A DNA stretch of 14,655 nucleotides from JAQIBY01 sp046546095 (GTDB taxonomy: Bacteria > Bacteroidota > Bacteroidia > Bacteroidales > ML635J-15): the NCBI GenBank assembly GCA_046546095.1, contig JBKGYK010000075.1:1-14655 (forward strand), read 5' to 3'. The number at the start of each line of letters is the position of its first letter. Position 1 is the first letter of the stretch. The position numbers and the translations under genes were made by a program. The notes under the pieces were generated by a model that ran no database searches, was not told where the DNA came from, and saw only the letters and a list, made by a program, of their open reading frames with translations. Of the stretch, positions 1 to 8,313 are shown in pieces.

Positions 1-2209
1 CATTTGTTGATGTTCCGGGCAAAGCATCCGGCGTATCACCTTCGCAATACGGGCCAAGTTGAGTAAAGGTTGGGGTAAGTATTGGATTCACTGTTAAATC
101 ATAGGTACTCAACAATGTGTATGTATCTCCGGCATCAACAGCACCGTTTCCATTTTCATCACAATAGGCATAAGCACTTACGGATTGTACAATTGTTGAT
201 CCTCCACCGTTAATACCATCAGGCAGATTATTATCAGGCGGGACAGAGCCGGCAACAGGCGTAACGCTTGAATATACGATACAGGCAGGATTCGGAGTTT
301 CAACGGCAGATTGCCATGAAGCAAGGCCAAATGTCTCTCCTGAGCATATGGTTTCAGCCTGATCAGCAACAGTAGTGACATCACAACATGGTTTATTAAC
401 ATCTGCATTGTAAGCACAACTAATTGGTGTTGGTGCCATTTCATCAAATTCAACATCAATGCTTAAATCAAAGGTATCGGCAGTCCAATCTCCACTTGCA
501 AGAGCGCCACAGTTCCCTCCCGGGACAAATGTAGTATTTGTTCCTCCGGAACTAAATGTGTTTGGATAGACATAAACCTCAACGATACTATTTTGGTCAT
601 AATCCGGAATATCGGCCGCATCGAGTGAAATACTTGCTGATGTTGTCGGATCAAAATACTGGGTATCATACACCACTGAGCCATCTACAAGGATGGTAAC
701 CCAAAAGTCTGTAGGTTCTCCATTTGGATGGTCGAAACAAAACCCGCTCATGTCAAAATCCAGGGTTAATATAGTGGCAGAACCACCGGATCCATTTGGC
801 GGAATTGTCAGATAGGCAGCGTTGTTAGTTCCACCAAAGGGCGAACTTGCAGGCACTGCATCAGCTGTTCCCTGCGTTCCAGTATATGTGATTGGAGCTG
901 CCGGACCTGCGGTATTGCAACAGGGCAAACCACCACCTACTCCATTATACTGGAGCGTAAAGGTTTCCGGGTTCTGAGCTTCACAAGGATCAGAAGCAGC
1001 TGTGGGATCTGGTGTTATGTCGAATACATCTCCGAGATGGGACAAATTACAATCATTTTGCCAGCTGGTCTCCCATTGGCAACTGGCTGCATCGTATGTG
1101 ATATCCACAATATCGCTTATATCTGTAGGTGTATTGGGATATATTGTCATTGCATGTGTACCACTGGCCAATACAGCACCACTATCATCGCAGACGATTT
1201 CCCATGGAAGATCCACTGTTGTGGTAGTACAGAACAAAGAATTATCGATTGTAATGGGTGTTCTGAAGTTTTTACAATTGGATACAGTTTCAGTAACATC
1301 CCCACCAGGTGTAGTAATTGTAATGGTAGAAGATGATATGATAACATCGGGCATAAACATGGTTGAGCCTTCTGAACCAAAGTCACCATCAACATGTCCG
1401 CAAATTTCTGTACCGCTTTGTTCGATACAGACATACCCACCCGTTCCATTAAATCCGTCACCAAAAGAATCATAAACAGTTACCGTAAAAACTGTTCCTT
1501 CAACAGAAGGGTCAATTGGTCCAACAGGAACATTTATGTTGGCACCATCTGTACCCGGTCCACCACTGGCAACCACATTGGATGTCAGATTGCTCGTTAC
1601 TTCCCAGGTAATTTCATTCGCATAGGATGAGCCATAATTACCCACCACATCGAAATAAATATTTCCGTTGCAGTCAGTATTTTGAACTTCAAAATAATAG
1701 GTTTGTCCTGCGCAGTGTTCATTTGAGCTGGATACGGTATTGGAGTAATCCGGACAGGGATCGCCGCCCCCTCCGCCACCACCACAGGAAGTACATGCCC
1801 ACTCCAGGGTTGTGGAAGTTGTGTTTGTAAGGCAATCGAATTCGCTCACCAGCACGGTTACTGTCCCGGTAAATGTTGCTGTCCAGGTAATGGTAGACTG
1901 CAGGCCACAATCATCATCGTTGTAATCAAGCACTGTTCCGCTACATCCAGCACCCTGAAACAGTGTAAGCTGGGTATCAAAAGCGCCACTTGAACAGGTA
2001 GTCCATGTATAGGTTTCACCAGCTGTAACATCATAATATGAATAATCTCCCCCCCAGATAATTGTGCTTACATCGGTAAGTGTGCTACTGGTTGTAGTAT
2101 GATTTCCACTGGGAAAATTCGCATCACAATTGAAACACTGCCCTGCTACAGTTGAAACAAAAATCAAACTGATAACAATTGTAAATAAAATACAAAATAT
2201 ACGCTTCAT
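1..2209 (-). CDS. Giant secreted adhesin-like protein, N-terminal part (runs off the window)
   Basis: An open frame starts at ATG 2209-2207 and stays open for 736 codons to the left edge, so the C-terminus is missing. Residues 1-23 form a signal peptide (basic start, hydrophobic core, AG before Q24); no lipobox. Residues about 43-138 form a PPC-like beta domain with paired cysteines and a YNDDDCG motif. A seven-glycine linker follows (143-149). Further on are a segment with a DSFGDGFNG motif, as seen in many Bacteroidota secreted proteins, several Cys-rich beta segments, and a calcium-loop-like DENGNGAVDAGD near residue 684. The last visible residues (about 713-736) enter a GPYCEGD module, the same module that is tandemly repeated in the neighbouring 2899-6483 gene. 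Residues 1-148 align with that gene without gaps at about 63% identity (hand count, 93/148). I infer a T9SS-exported surface protein; the sorting domain would lie off-window. The exact function is unknown. Confidence 0.9.
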   Translation of the reverse strand, partial: MKRIFCILFTIVISLIFVSTVAGQCFNCDANFPSGNHTTTSSTLTDVSTIIWGGDYSYYDVTAGETYTWTTCSSGAFDTQLTLFQGAGCSGTVLDYNDDDCGLQSTITWTATFTGTVTVLVSEFDCLTNTTSTTLEWACTSCGGGGGGGDPCPDYSNTVSSSNEHCAGQTYYFEVQNTDCNGNIYFDVVGNYGSSYANEITWEVTSNLTSNVVASGGPGTDGANINVPVGPIDPSVEGTVFTVTVYDSFGDGFNGTGGYVCIEQSGTEICGHVDGDFGSEGSTMFMPDVIISSSTITITTPGGDVTETVSNCKNFRTPITIDNSLFCTTTTVDLPWEIVCDDSGAVLASGTHAMTIYPNTPTDISDIVDITYDAASCQWETSWQNDCNLSHLGDVFDITPDPTAASDPCEAQNPETFTLQYNGVGGGLPCCNTAGPAAPITYTGTQGTADAVPASSPFGGTNNAAYLTIPPNGSGGSATILTLDFDMSGFCFDHPNGEPTDFWVTILVDGSVVYDTQYFDPTTSASISLDAADIPDYDQNSIVEVYVYPNTFSSGGTNTTFVPGGNCGALASGDWTADTFDLSIDVEFDEMAPTPISCAYNADVNKPCCDVTTVADQAETICSGETFGLASWQSAVETPNPACIVYSSVTPVAGSVPPDNNLPDGINGGGSTIVQSVSAYAYCDENGNGAVDAGDTYTLLSTYDLTVNPILTPTFTQLGPYCEGDTPDALPGTSTN

Positions 2210-2898
2210 AATATGCCCCGAATTTCTATAGTCATTATTATTGATGCTCATATGTTTATCCTAAATAGTACTCATTTCCCGATTCAGGATAAACCAAACA
2301 AAATTTATTACTGTTTTCCCGTCCTGATTGTATCAATGGCTGGTTCAATAAAATCAGATTTTTCCAATAAAGATGAAAAGATATTACCATCTGCATTGTA
2401 AAAAATCATCTCGTCAACAACAGGCAAATTTTGCCGGCATTTTTGATGTTCACTCCTAAACACAACCATTTATATCAACCAACTATACTTTTCTTATTCC
2501 CCACTTTAACAGGCATTTGTCTACATAATCTCACAAAAACACATACCGCATTTTCATGAATCTTTCCCACCTTCAATATACGAATAATTTCTTTAATGGA
2601 TACTGAAAATATCTGACTTTTTTCGAAAATTTTCCATATCAAAACAAAAAACAACAGGAATTGGAAAACAAGCGAGCTTGGGCTATATAATACGCCTAAA
2701 GCTATAATATTAGTATACCAATAAAAATGGAGTTAAAATCCGAAATGCACAATTTTGTACCTTTTTTAACGAAAGCTAAGCAATCACGTAAGCCACAATT
2801 TCATTCAGAATAACTCCAAAGTCCATGTATCAGGATGGTTTATTATCCTCAACTTACGTTGATCCATAGCATACCCGGAAGCTACATCCTTCTTCAGG
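2210..2898. other. 689-bp AT-rich spacer between the two adhesin paralogues
   Basis: No convincing gene is seen on either strand. It must carry the promoter of the left gene; only partial TAnnTTTG matches are visible (around 2299-2307, minus strand) without a well-placed -33 box. Small symmetrical sites are present: a 13-bp palindrome GGCAAATTTTGCC (2423-2435), CAAGCGAGCTTG (2669-2680), and an 8-bp inverted repeat TGGAGTTA/TAACTCCA at 2728-2735 and 2811-2818. No clear hairpin-plus-T-run terminator follows the 2899-6483 gene, so read-through into this spacer cannot be excluded. A 62-codon plus-strand frame at 2213-2401 has no recognisable features. Confidence 0.6.
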
Positions 2899-5800
2899 TT
2901 AGTATACAACAGTCACAACGCCTGTATATGGTTTTGCATCCGTAAAGATTTCAATATGGTACAGATAGGATCCCGTATTCACACGTTTTCCGTTTAGATC
3001 TTTACCATCCCAGGGTTCATCATCGGGCATGCCACTATATACAACCTGACCCCAGCGATTATAAACTTTCACCAATGCTTTGGGAAACATTTCAAGATTT
3101 TCAATAATCCAGGTATCATTGTTATCATCGCCGTTAGGTGTAAAAGCATTTGGTACCCTAAGGCATTCTACGGGATCGTCCGCCAGTGTGATTGTTTTCA
3201 GTTTCTTTTTGCATCCATCAGCATCTACAATTTCAATATCATAATTGCCCTCATGTAAATTATCAAAATACGGTAAATTAGCAGGATTTTCTCCTTTGAA
3301 ATAAGTGTAGGGCTCCGTTCCTCCTGACACTGTAAGTTCGATATATCCATCGTTATTTCCCCGGCATGAGGGATGATTGAGGATGTAATCCACCAGAATC
3401 TCCGGGGGTTCGTATATCCTTATGCTTGTATCCACTACACAATTATGATCATCTTTCAGACTCAGGTGATAATTTCCGCCAGACAAATGTCCTGCGAATG
3501 CATTTTGCGAAACAAGATAATTCTTCCTCCATTCAAACGTATAAGGTGATGTCCCTCCTGACACAAATGCCTGAGCCTTTCCATCTTCAGCACCATAGCA
3601 GGAAACATCCTGCTTTTGAATTTGCACGCTCAAGGGTGCATCCGGGCCGTCCACGGTCAGGTCAAAAGTTTCACTGCAGCCGTCTGCATCCGTTACAGTT
3701 AGTCCATAAGTACCTTTGGGCAGATTACGAATGGTATAAGCGGTTTCAGCAGTAATTTCGGAACCGTCACTCCAGTCTATCTCATAATTGGGAGTACCGC
3801 TGGAAATGTCCACTTCAATCACACCGGAATACTCGCCAAAACACTGCACATGTGATTTCACTGTAGCATCAGCAGAAAAATCACTGGCCATGCCTACAGT
3901 TAAGTGAAGTTCTTCCTGACAATTATGCGCATCCGTTACGCTTACTACATAATCACCAGCCGGTATAGCTGATGCAAGGCCATTATTGACATCTCCGGCA
4001 TCCACAGGCCAGTGATAATCATACGGCGTAGTACCTCCATGTGCCGAAACCTCTGCCAAACCGGGACTTTGGCAGTTCTGGTCCTGCACTGAAACCAGAT
4101 CAACGGAAAGGGGCTGGGGGTCTGTAAGATTCACTGTTTCAACCTCTGCAGTACAAGTCTGAGCATCCCTGACAACAGGAATGTAGCTTCCTTCACATAA
4201 GCCCTCAAAAACATTTTCAGTAGAAAAGCTCATGCCGCCATCAATACTGTATTCATAAGGCATGCTGCCCGACGAAACCATTACTTCAATTTCACCATCG
4301 CAGCTTTCAAAGCAAAGCGGATCAACATAGCTCAGGCTAATTTCGGGTTGTGGATAAACTTCTACAGTGGTTTCAGCCTCAGCAGTACATCCATTGTTGT
4401 TTTCGACAATGACTGTGTATGCTCCACTTGCATTGACTCCTGTGGTATCGCTGACAACGGGGTTTTGCTCAGATGAGGAAAACCCGTTGGGACCTGACCA
4501 TGCGTAAGACAGCATGCCATCTGGTTCTGCTGATATTTCCAGGCTTTCCCCTGCACACAACGGACTTGTATTATCAGCCACGGGGACTGGATTATCAAAG
4601 ACGGTAATTGTCATGTCTGAAGCCAGGGCACACTCTCCCGGCGCAGGCGTAAATGTATAGTTTGTAGTACTTGTATTGTTTATGGCCGGTGTCCAGCTAC
4701 CGCTAATACCATTGTTTGATACATCCGGAAGATCAGGAATATTTTCCTCTGCACAATACGGCCCCACCGAATCAAATGTTGGTGTTGCCTTAGGTATGAT
4801 ATCAATCGTTAAATCTACAGATTCAGCACATTCGCCGGAATCCGGTGTGAAAGTATAGGTTGTTGTTGTGGTATTGTCAATAGCAGGTGACCAGCTCCCT
4901 GTAATGCCATTGTTGGAGGTTGTTGGCAGATCCGGAACCGGACTGTCTTCACAATAGGGACCAAAAGAATCAAATGTCGGAACAGTCTGTGGTGTAATAT
5001 CTATGGTCATACTGGTTGTGGATGCACACTCGTCTGCATCAGGCGTGAATGTATATGTTGTTGTGCTTGTATTGTCTATTGCCGGAGACCAGCTCCCTTC
5101 AATTCCCTCATTTGACATTGTGGGAAGATCCGGTATAGCGGAACCGTAGCAGTATGGGCCAGCCTGATCAAAAGTCGGGGAAGTTTGCTCAGTAATATCG
5201 ATTGTCATACTGGTTGTAAGCGCACATTGGCCGGCATCAGGGGTAAATGTATATGTTGTTGTGCTTGTGTTGTCTATTGCCGGAGACCAGCTCCCTGTAA
5301 TTCCCTCATTCGAAGTTGTGGGAAGAGCAGGTATGACATCCCCTTCACAATATGGCCCCACAGAATTAAAGGTGGGTGTAACATTCGGATTCACCTCCAC
5401 ATCAGTAGTTTCCGGATCACTTGTATCCGGACCAACAGTAATAACCAGCGAGTACGTTCCGGCATCGGCTGTGCTCACATTTGATACTGTAGGCTCCATG
5501 GCAGTGGATGTAAAACCATTGGGGCCGGACCAGCTGTAAGATGCTCCCGGCTCGGGTGAACTAACTGTCAGTTCCAGTGTTTCCCCCTCACACAGAGGCC
5601 CGTTGTTTGCTATGGGAGGAGCTACAATACCGCAATTTGTGGATCCGCCACCTCCCGTTTGATTAAATGAAATATTTGTTTCTATATTGGCATAATTGGT
5701 AATTAAAAGAACATATACTTCCCCGGGCAATGCACCTGTGATGTTGGCTGTTTCCGTAGATGCAGTGGAATAACTGCAATCAACACCTGAATTTGACATC

Positions 5801-6483
5801 AGGTCGGATGCACATGCCTCACTGAGGGAATTGAAAGGACCCCAGGCAATAAAATCAACATCTCCGCCGCTGGAGATATGGATATCAATATCACCGGGCT
5901 GGTCAATCTCCATCCAGTACCAGGCCGGATTGGGGGTTGTAGACAGGCAACCTACAGAACCCATATCAGGAACATTTGTACTTGCAGGAAAGGTATAGGA
6001 ATCACTGGTACAAAATGGGAGAGCGTCTTCACAATCGCCCGAAGGAGTGCCGCCGCCACAACTTGTGCAAGCCCACTCCAGGGTCATACATGTAGAATTG
6101 GAGTTGCAGGAATATTCACTCAGCAATACCGTTACGGTTCCGGTAAATGTAGCTGTCCAGGTAATGGTAGACTGCAATCCGCAATCATCATCATTATAAG
6201 CCAGATCTGTTCCGCCACAGGATGTGCCCTGATACAAACTAAGCTGGGTATCAAAACCGGAGCCTGAACAGGTTGTCCAGGTGTAGGTTTCACCACTGGT
6301 GACATCAAAATATGCATATTCGCCGCCATACATACATGTGCTTACAGTTTCAAGGCTGGCATTTGTGCTTGAAAATGTACCGCTTGGATAATTGGAAACA
6401 CAATTGGAACATTGCGAATGGCCTTTTTCAGATATCATCAGCAAAAAAACAATGCCTAATAATATGGGTAGAATCCGTTTCAT
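2899..6483 (-). CDS. T9SS-secreted adhesin-like protein with SprB-like repeats and type B sorting domain
   Basis: A complete 1194-residue protein. The signal peptide is residues 1-23 (GHS before Q24). Domains in order: PPC-like beta domain (about 43-138, YNDDDCG motif); a second secreted beta domain (about 150-280) with a PAWYWMEI core; an Ig/PKD-like domain (about 283-366, YSWSGPNGF); four 66-residue GPYC repeats (376 to about 630); a second Ig-like domain (about 631-715, YAWSGPNGF); five SprB-like repeats of about 78 residues (about 716-1106) with the pattern C-x-G...SGGTxPY...G-x-Y...DxxxC; and a CHU_C/gliding-motility C-terminal domain (1107-1194: VPNAFTPNGDDNNDTW, VYNRWGQVVY, WDGK, GSYLY). 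In known systems that last domain is a type IX secretion type B signal. I infer export through the outer membrane and a surface or adhesive role; the ligand is unknown. It begins 21 bp after the 6505-7053 gene, so the two are probably co-transcribed. ATG at 6483 gives a normal signal peptide. Confidence 0.95.
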   Translation of the reverse strand: MKRILPILLGIVFLLMISEKGHSQCSNCVSNYPSGTFSSTNASLETVSTCMYGGEYAYFDVTSGETYTWTTCSGSGFDTQLSLYQGTSCGGTDLAYNDDDCGLQSTITWTATFTGTVTVLLSEYSCNSNSTCMTLEWACTSCGGGTPSGDCEDALPFCTSDSYTFPASTNVPDMGSVGCLSTTPNPAWYWMEIDQPGDIDIHISSGGDVDFIAWGPFNSLSEACASDLMSNSGVDCSYSTASTETANITGALPGEVYVLLITNYANIETNISFNQTGGGGSTNCGIVAPPIANNGPLCEGETLELTVSSPEPGASYSWSGPNGFTSTAMEPTVSNVSTADAGTYSLVITVGPDTSDPETTDVEVNPNVTPTFNSVGPYCEGDVIPALPTTSNEGITGSWSPAIDNTSTTTYTFTPDAGQCALTTSMTIDITEQTSPTFDQAGPYCYGSAIPDLPTMSNEGIEGSWSPAIDNTSTTTYTFTPDADECASTTSMTIDITPQTVPTFDSFGPYCEDSPVPDLPTTSNNGITGSWSPAIDNTTTTTYTFTPDSGECAESVDLTIDIIPKATPTFDSVGPYCAEENIPDLPDVSNNGISGSWTPAINNTSTTNYTFTPAPGECALASDMTITVFDNPVPVADNTSPLCAGESLEISAEPDGMLSYAWSGPNGFSSSEQNPVVSDTTGVNASGAYTVIVENNNGCTAEAETTVEVYPQPEISLSYVDPLCFESCDGEIEVMVSSGSMPYEYSIDGGMSFSTENVFEGLCEGSYIPVVRDAQTCTAEVETVNLTDPQPLSVDLVSVQDQNCQSPGLAEVSAHGGTTPYDYHWPVDAGDVNNGLASAIPAGDYVVSVTDAHNCQEELHLTVGMASDFSADATVKSHVQCFGEYSGVIEVDISSGTPNYEIDWSDGSEITAETAYTIRNLPKGTYGLTVTDADGCSETFDLTVDGPDAPLSVQIQKQDVSCYGAEDGKAQAFVSGGTSPYTFEWRKNYLVSQNAFAGHLSGGNYHLSLKDDHNCVVDTSIRIYEPPEILVDYILNHPSCRGNNDGYIELTVSGGTEPYTYFKGENPANLPYFDNLHEGNYDIEIVDADGCKKKLKTITLADDPVECLRVPNAFTPNGDDNNDTWIIENLEMFPKALVKVYNRWGQVVYSGMPDDEPWDGKDLNGKRVNTGSYLYHIEIFTDAKPYTGVVTVVY
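4594..5358 (-). repeat. Four tandem 198-bp coding repeats (GPYC module)
   Basis: Inside the 1194-aa protein, a 66-residue unit starts at residues 376, 442, 508 and 574 (nt 5358, 5160, 4962 and 4764, minus strand), the last copy being shortened to about 57 residues. Each unit begins GPYC, contains a GSWSPAIDNTSTTTYTFTP-like core and ends in a PTFD motif. The first two units share a nearly identical 49-bp stretch (5249-5297 and 5051-5099, one internal difference), pointing to recent unit duplication or gene conversion. The third and fourth are more diverged. A further copy of the module starts at the left edge of the window in the neighbouring paralogue. Confidence 0.95.
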
Positions 6484-6504
6484 AATCGGTTTGTTTTTTA
6501 GGTT

Positions 6505-7053
6505 TTATTCAATCAGGTTCAGTCCCGCAGCCTGAAAAGCTTTTTGGATATCTTTCAAATCTGTATTTTCCCGAACACCAAGTTTGCAGATATTTCCTTC
6601 TCCGAATGAAGCATAATCAATAAAATCGTATGACATCAACTTATTTATGGCTGCTCTTCTGACTTCCTCACCTTCAGGGATTATAAGCTGGAATTTTTTG
6701 TATTCGGTATTCCGTTTGTCCTGACCGGGTTCCTCCACATACTCAAATGAAGCGTTAACATTACTGACAATCTGGTCAAGTTCTGCATCATCAAATGACT
6801 CATCCGCTGTAAACATACATTTGGCAGGATTTTCAGCATCATAATAGCGAAACATGCTGACAGAACTCCGTGTTTTGCATTCACGCTCAAATTCAGACCT
6901 TACCTGGTTTGTGATTTCACCTTCCAGTGTCAGATACACAGTTTTCGTTCCGTTTTCATAGGTTTTGGATGCATCAATATTGTATGATACCAGTTGTGCA
7001 AAACCGTTCATAACAAAAATCAATGCGCATAACAAGAGCAATCCTTTTCTCAT
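6505..7053 (-). CDS. Secreted protein of unknown function, probable duplicated alpha/beta domain
   Basis: 182 residues. Residues 1-19 are a signal peptide (hydrophobic core, GFA before Q20); no lipobox. I recognise no family. The mature part seems to hold two related segments, about 37-106 and 117-182. Each has a beta strand, an EGE turn, a helix, a strand pair around a cysteine (AKCM at 77-80, ICKL at 155-158), then a D-rich turn and helix (DDAELDQIV; LKDIQKAFQ). This pattern resembles a tandem ferredoxin-like fold, but that is inference. It has a well-formed promoter 49-80 bp upstream and lies 21 bp before the giant T9SS adhesin gene, so it is probably the first gene of a two-gene operon and may assist the folding, stability or export of the adhesin. 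Role unproven. Confidence 0.88.
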   Translation of the reverse strand: MRKGLLLLCALIFVMNGFAQLVSYNIDASKTYENGTKTVYLTLEGEITNQVRSEFERECKTRSSVSMFRYYDAENPAKCMFTADESFDDAELDQIVSNVNASFEYVEEPGQDKRNTEYKKFQLIIPEGEEVRRAAINKLMSYDFIDYASFGEGNICKLGVRENTDLKDIQKAFQAAGLNLIE

Positions 7054-7101
7054 AATTCATTTTTTTTATTTGATTTCCCCGATAGATGTCAGCTTCTCTA
7101 A

Positions 7102-7133
7102 CAAATTAATGGCTTACGTATAATTTTTTCAAA
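7102..7133 (-). promoter_or_regulatory. Bacteroidota-type promoter of the 7053-2899 operon
   Basis: On the minus strand, TTTG (7133-7130) is followed after exactly 20 bp by TTAATTTG (7109-7102), matching TTTG/TAnnTTTG with one mismatch in the -7 box. The start codon at 7053 lies 48 bp beyond the box, giving a leader of about 40 nt. Spacing and composition fit the major sigma factor of this phylum. Confidence 0.6.
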
Positions 7134-7437
7134 TCAGGCCATTTTGCCGCTTCGATTGCTACAACAATCAAGCAAACTAAATCAGCATTTGTCAAAACCA
7201 TCATTGAACTAAAAAATACACCCTAGTCCTATCCTCTTGTTCTTCTGCACGTTACAGCCGTGCGCTCAAAGCGAAAACATCTATTTCCTACTATCTCGTC
7301 TATCTTCAAAATGCAATATACAAAATAAATTAACATGTATCAACAAAAAGCCGGATTTTGTTTTTTTCCTGACTTTACTCATGTTTCAGCAGAAGTCATT
7401 TTTTTGTAAATAAAAAGATTGGGAATCCAAGAACAAA
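7134..7437. other. Spacer of about 300 bp with two weak hairpins
   Basis: No gene is seen. A 5-bp hairpin GCACG/CGTGC with a 7-nt loop lies at 7247-7263. TGACTT/AAGTCA (7370-7375, 7393-7398; 17-nt loop) is followed by seven T on the plus strand, so it has terminator polarity opposite to the flanking minus-strand genes. The 3' end of the DUF4159-like transcript falls here, but no clear minus-strand terminator is visible. Confidence 0.5.
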
Positions 7438-8103
7438 TCAGTTGATAAAAGCATAGGAAACCAGGTTGGCTCCCATTTTCATCGCCTTCATCCTTGTTTC
7501 ATGGCTGTCATTGTGTACGGCAGGGTCTTCCCAACCGTCACCCAGGTCAGTTTCATAGGTATAGAAGAGTACCAGGCGTCCCTCATGAAAAATGCCGAAT
7601 CCCTGGGGTGCTTTTTTGTCGTGTTCATGGATTTTGGGTAAGCCGCTGTCAAAAGGGAAGCTCTGATGATAAATTTCATGGTCAAACCCGACTTCCACAA
7701 GCTCTTTATCCGGAAAGATACGTTTAATCTGAGGTCTGATGTATTCATCCATCCCGTAATTATCGTCAATGTGCAGGAATCCTCCCCCTTTAAGGTATTT
7801 TGACAAATTATCAGCTTCGTAATCCGAAAAAACAACATTGCCGTGACCTGTCATATGAATAAAAGGATAGTTGAAAAGATCGGGGCTTCCGGGTTCAACC
7901 GTTTCCGGCTCATCGTACAGATTCATTTTTAATTCCTGATTACAATAATCAATCAGGTTGGGCAGTGAGGTGGGATTGGCGTACCAGTCGCCACCGCCTT
8001 TGTATTTCAGCAAGCCTATTTTCACAGTCTCATCCTGAGAAAAACCGGTAACTGCAAGCAACAAGAAACCCAAAATCACAATATTTTTCAAATGATTTTG
8101 CAT
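7438..8103 (-). CDS. Secreted DUF4159-like protein
   Basis: 221 residues. Residues 1-22 are a signal peptide (VTGFS before Q23). The mature part resembles the DUF4159 family of Bacteroidota: KIGLLKYKGGGDWYANP near the start, FIHMTGHG, then a YLKGGGFLHIDDNYGMD segment, LPKIHEHD, and a W/H-rich C-terminal part. The fold is probably related to glutamine-amidotransferase-like (ThuA-like) domains, given the gas/nucleophile-elbow-like GHG and GGGFLHIDD turns, but no catalytic Cys is evident and the biochemical role of the family is unknown. It is probably periplasmic or outer-membrane associated. It is transcribed alone: about 260 bp with an arc-operon terminator and a structured element separate it from arcB. 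The promoter box sits only 4 bp before the ATG. Confidence 0.85.
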   Translation of the reverse strand: MQNHLKNIVILGFLLLAVTGFSQDETVKIGLLKYKGGGDWYANPTSLPNLIDYCNQELKMNLYDEPETVEPGSPDLFNYPFIHMTGHGNVVFSDYEADNLSKYLKGGGFLHIDDNYGMDEYIRPQIKRIFPDKELVEVGFDHEIYHQSFPFDSGLPKIHEHDKKAPQGFGIFHEGRLVLFYTYETDLGDGWEDPAVHNDSHETRMKAMKMGANLVSYAFIN

Positions 8104-8107
8104 GTTA

Positions 8108-8139
8108 TAAAGGTAAGCATTTGTCCGGTGATTTTCAAA
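8108..8139 (-). promoter_or_regulatory. Promoter of the DUF4159-like gene, possibly giving a leaderless mRNA
   Basis: On the minus strand, TTTG (8139-8136), 20 bp, then TACCTTTA (8115-8108): the spacing is ideal and seven of eight -7 box bases fit TAnnTTTG. Only TAAC separates the box from the ATG at 8103, so the expected transcription start falls at or next to the start codon. Confidence 0.5.
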
Positions 8140-8149
8140 ATTATTTTAA

Positions 8150-8281
8150 GGGCGTGCCACCGTAAGTGCGTTCCTGCTCCGTTGAAAAAACTCCGCATGA
8201 AAGACTTACGGGTCGGGCTATCCGCTTGTATCTGCATCCGCCGGCTGGCGGACTGCAGGATACCGCTTCTATCCCTCACGC
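8150..8281. repeat. GC-rich structured intergenic element (candidate dispersed repeat or small RNA)
   Basis: About 132 bp, much richer in G+C than its flanks. A closing stem GCGTG (8152-8156)/CACGC (8277-8281) encloses two hairpins: CCGTAAGT (8160-8167)/ACTTACGG (8204-8211), and a 15-bp stem from GTATC (8228-8232) to GATAC (8259-8263) with a GGCT loop (8243-8246) and two single-base bulges (8253, 8258). Segments such as GGGTCGGGCTATCCGCT and ATCCCTCACGC resemble, from memory, a GC-rich element that recurs between genes in many Bacteroidota genomes; I cannot verify copy number here. It lies between convergence-free minus-strand genes, just upstream of the DUF4159-like promoter. It has no obvious coding capacity. 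Orientation is unknown. Confidence 0.6.
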
Positions 8282-8313
8282 AGATTTTTAAATCGTAAAA
8301 AGCTGCATAAAAC

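Noticed and set aside
1002..1475. 157-codon plus-strand frame opposite the left adhesin
   Set aside because: Antisense to a clear coding frame; composition reflects the Thr/Ser-rich protein on the other strand.
2213..2401. 62-codon plus-strand frame in the spacer upstream of the left adhesin
   Set aside because: No signal, domain, promoter or terminator, and it covers the region needed for the adhesin promoter.
2728..2818. 8-bp inverted repeats as ends of a small mobile element
   Set aside because: The arms are short, no target duplication is visible and no transposase or related copy is seen in the window.
4594..5358. CRISPR-like array from regular 198-bp periodicity
   Set aside because: The repeats are in-frame coding modules with conserved protein sequence, no short repeat/spacer pattern and no cas genes.
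7370..7405. Hairpin TGACTT/AAGTCA followed by seven T as a terminator
   Set aside because: Its polarity is plus strand with no plus-strand gene upstream; the 6-bp AT-rich stem and 17-nt loop are weak.
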